From CAYSZB01 sp964435475 (GTDB lineage Bacteria > Chloroflexota > Anaerolineae > Anaerolineales > Anaerolineaceae), in assembly GCA_964435475.1 (NCBI GenBank), contig CAYSZB010000023.1, forward strand, positions 1 to 33,785: a DNA stretch of 33,785 nucleotides, written 5' to 3'. A program made the position numbers and the translations under genes. The notes below the pieces were generated by a model. The model saw only the letters and a list, made by a program, of their open reading frames with translations, searched no databases and was not told where the DNA came from. Below are positions 32,045-33,785 of the stretch, piece by piece. Positions within the stretch are counted from its first letter, which is position 1. Each line of letters starts with the position of its first letter.

Positions 32045-33785
32045 ATGCAATTAGGTAAATACGAGATCCTCGAAGAATTGGGCAAGGGTGGCTTTGGCAC
32101 TGTCTACAAAGCCAAAGACCTCACCCTGGACCGTGAGGTTGCCCTCAAGGTCCTGCACTCCCCGCTGGCAGCAGACATGGACTTCGTGGAGCGCTTCCGC
32201 AAGGAAGCCCGCCTGCTGGCCAAACTGGAACACCCCAATATTGTGCCGATCTATGAGTTTAACCAGGCGGATGGGCGCTTTTTCATCGCCATGCGTTACC
32301 TTTCGGGCGGCAGCCTGGCACAGCGCATCACCCAATCTGGTCCTTTGCCTTATGCTGATGTTCTGAGCATTACACGCCAGGTGATCGCCGGGTTGTCTTA
32401 TGCCCATGCCCAGAAGATGATCCACTGCGATATCAAACCCAACAATATCCTCTTTGATAATTTGGGTAATGCCATGATCACCGATTTCGGCTTGACCCGT
32501 GCCGTGCAGACCTCCGGCTCGGCGTCCACTTCGATCCTGACGGGTGGCGCAGGAACCCCCAACTACATGCCGCCCGAGATGTGGGAGGAAAGCCGGCTCA
32601 CCCCCGCCGTGGACCAGTATGCCCTGGCCTGCGTGATCTACGAAATGCTGACCGGCAGGAAGTTATTTGAGGGAGATACCACGCCGATCATCATGGCCAA
32701 ACACTTCAAACCGGTGGTTTTGCCTGATTCGATCCCCCAGGGAGTCAGAGGTGTCTTGACCAAGGCCTTGCAGATCCAGCCGTCTGCGCGTTTTGCCGAT
32801 CTGCAGCTTATGCAGCTGGCCTTGGATGCGACGTATCAGCATAGACAGGTGCCCCAGGCATTGCATGTGGCTGGGACGGGGTCACAGACAGGCTCTATCC
32901 GCTCTGATGGATCATTGGAAGGAAAAAAGGTTGCTGACCAAACCGGCAATCCACAAAATGCGGTTAAACAACCCGGGTTAAAAAGCAAGTGGGTGTTGTG
33001 GGGATTGGGAGGGCTGGTCGGGTTTGCTTTGCTGGCAATTGTCGTGACCGGGATCGTTATCGGTATCATTCGCTTGGTAAACCGGCAGGCCATCCCGGCA
33101 ATTCCAGGAACAGAGCCGGTCGTTGTGATGGAAACGACACAAGCCGTAACCAGCACCGCCACAGCCACGCGAACCGAGTTACCGACCAAGACACCCACCA
33201 AAACCCCGACTAAAACACCAACCAGAATTCCTACGAGCACTCCAATGCCTACACCTATCATCCAAACTCGGACCAAGGACGATATGGAGATGGTGTACGT
33301 GCCGGCGGGGAGCTTCACGATGGGGAGTGCGGCAGGAGACAGCAATGAACAGCCGGTGCATGAGGTATACCTGGATGGGTATTGGATCGATAGATATGAG
33401 GTAACCAATGGGCAGTTTGCCAAATGTGTGGCTGCGGGCGAGTGTGATCTACCGAATAGCAGCGAGTCGTATATACGGGACAGTTATTACGGCAATAGTA
33501 CGTATGCCAACTACCCGGTAATCTATGTCAGCTGGTATGGTGCCCAGGCGTATTGTGCATGGGTGGGAGGGCGGTTGCCGAGTGAAGCGGAGTGGGAGAA
33601 GGCGGCGCGGGGAGGGAATGATGAGCGGACCTACCCATGGGGTGAAGGGATCGACAGCAATCGGGCGAACTATAAATTTAATGTGGGTGATACTACAGAA
33701 GTTGGCAGCTACCAAGCCGGAGCAAGCCCGTACGGGGTGCTGGATATGGCGGGGAATGTCTGGGAATGGGTGCAGGACTGGTATG
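32045..33785 (+). CDS. receptor Ser/Thr kinase with FGE-like ectodomain, non-RD, 3' end cut by window
   Basis: About 580 residues are visible, with no stop before the window end. The kinase is at 7-265 (GKGGFG, VALKVLH, TDFGLTRA, PPEMW). Its catalytic loop reads IHCDIKPNN, so the Arg of HRD is Cys and it is a non-RD kinase, the class that usually does not need activation-loop phosphorylation. One membrane helix lies at about 315-342, then a Thr/Pro stalk (about 365-405) and an FGE-like domain (MVYVPAGSFTMGS, LPSEAEWEKAARGG, YGVLDMAGNVWEWVQDWY). Its FGE-coding DNA is very similar to that of the 9293 gene, including an identical final 40 bases. The missing end is where a VR would lie, so this is a probable third DGR target. 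Confidence 0.9.
   Translation, partial: MQLGKYEILEELGKGGFGTVYKAKDLTLDREVALKVLHSPLAADMDFVERFRKEARLLAKLEHPNIVPIYEFNQADGRFFIAMRYLSGGSLAQRITQSGPLPYADVLSITRQVIAGLSYAHAQKMIHCDIKPNNILFDNLGNAMITDFGLTRAVQTSGSASTSILTGGAGTPNYMPPEMWEESRLTPAVDQYALACVIYEMLTGRKLFEGDTTPIIMAKHFKPVVLPDSIPQGVRGVLTKALQIQPSARFADLQLMQLALDATYQHRQVPQALHVAGTGSQTGSIRSDGSLEGKKVADQTGNPQNAVKQPGLKSKWVLWGLGGLVGFALLAIVVTGIVIGIIRLVNRQAIPAIPGTEPVVVMETTQAVTSTATATRTELPTKTPTKTPTKTPTRIPTSTPMPTPIIQTRTKDDMEMVYVPAGSFTMGSAAGDSNEQPVHEVYLDGYWIDRYEVTNGQFAKCVAAGECDLPNSSESYIRDSYYGNSTYANYPVIYVSWYGAQAYCAWVGGRLPSEAEWEKAARGGNDERTYPWGEGIDSNRANYKFNVGDTTEVGSYQAGASPYGVLDMAGNVWEWVQDWY

Overview
The window looks like a chromosomal accessory region of a Chloroflexota bacterium, probably Anaerolineae. 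This is inferred from its serial Hanks-type Ser/Thr kinases joined through one membrane helix and a Thr/Pro-rich linker to extracellular sensor domains; no marker gene fixes the taxon. Two systems share the region: a diversity-generating retroelement (DGR) that rewrites the outer domain of receptor kinases, and a long operon that resembles a bacterial ESCRT-III/Vps4 membrane-remodelling machine.

Left block (1-14917). The window opens with the 3' half of a tRNA-Gly (UCC) and a nearby degenerate copy of its 3' end. A minus-strand pair follows: a polytopic membrane kinase and a small membrane protein homologous to the kinase's own membrane domain. Five plus-strand receptor kinases come next (2767, 4670, 7050, 9293, 13205). 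Their kinase domains are close paralogues, but their ectodomains differ: FGE-sulfatase/C-type-lectin fold (two genes), FecR-like plus InlB-like repeats, a probable beta-propeller, and a PASTA-like domain. Between the fourth and fifth lies the DGR core: reverse transcriptase (11364-12434), Avd (12427-12780), template repeat TR (12803-12919) and a structured spacer. The 3' ends of the kinase genes at 2767 and 9293 are variable repeats (VR1, VR2). They differ from the TR at 24 and 21 positions that are adenines in the TR; outside the extreme 3' end only one other difference was seen. Each VR is followed by the same 10-bp hairpin.

Right block (15018 to the end). A good promoter overlaps a 10-bp-period array of TGTACA boxes. 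It precedes a co-directional, tightly spaced gene series: an HTH/zinc-finger regulator, a Snf7-like ESCRT-III protein, a Vps4-like AAA ATPase with a MIT-like N-terminus, a beta-propeller/alpha-solenoid protein with zinc ribbons, a probable metallopeptidase, two SPFH-type proteins, and four more kinases with FGE-fold domains. The last kinase is cut by the window end a few dozen bases before the place where a VR would be expected.

Working model (inference): the kinases sense external ligands, the DGR keeps altering the ligand-binding face of some of them, and the phosphorylation output controls an SPFH-scaffolded, ESCRT-like membrane repair, remodelling or defence machine. All positions and counts were made by eye from the sequence; no database search was run.
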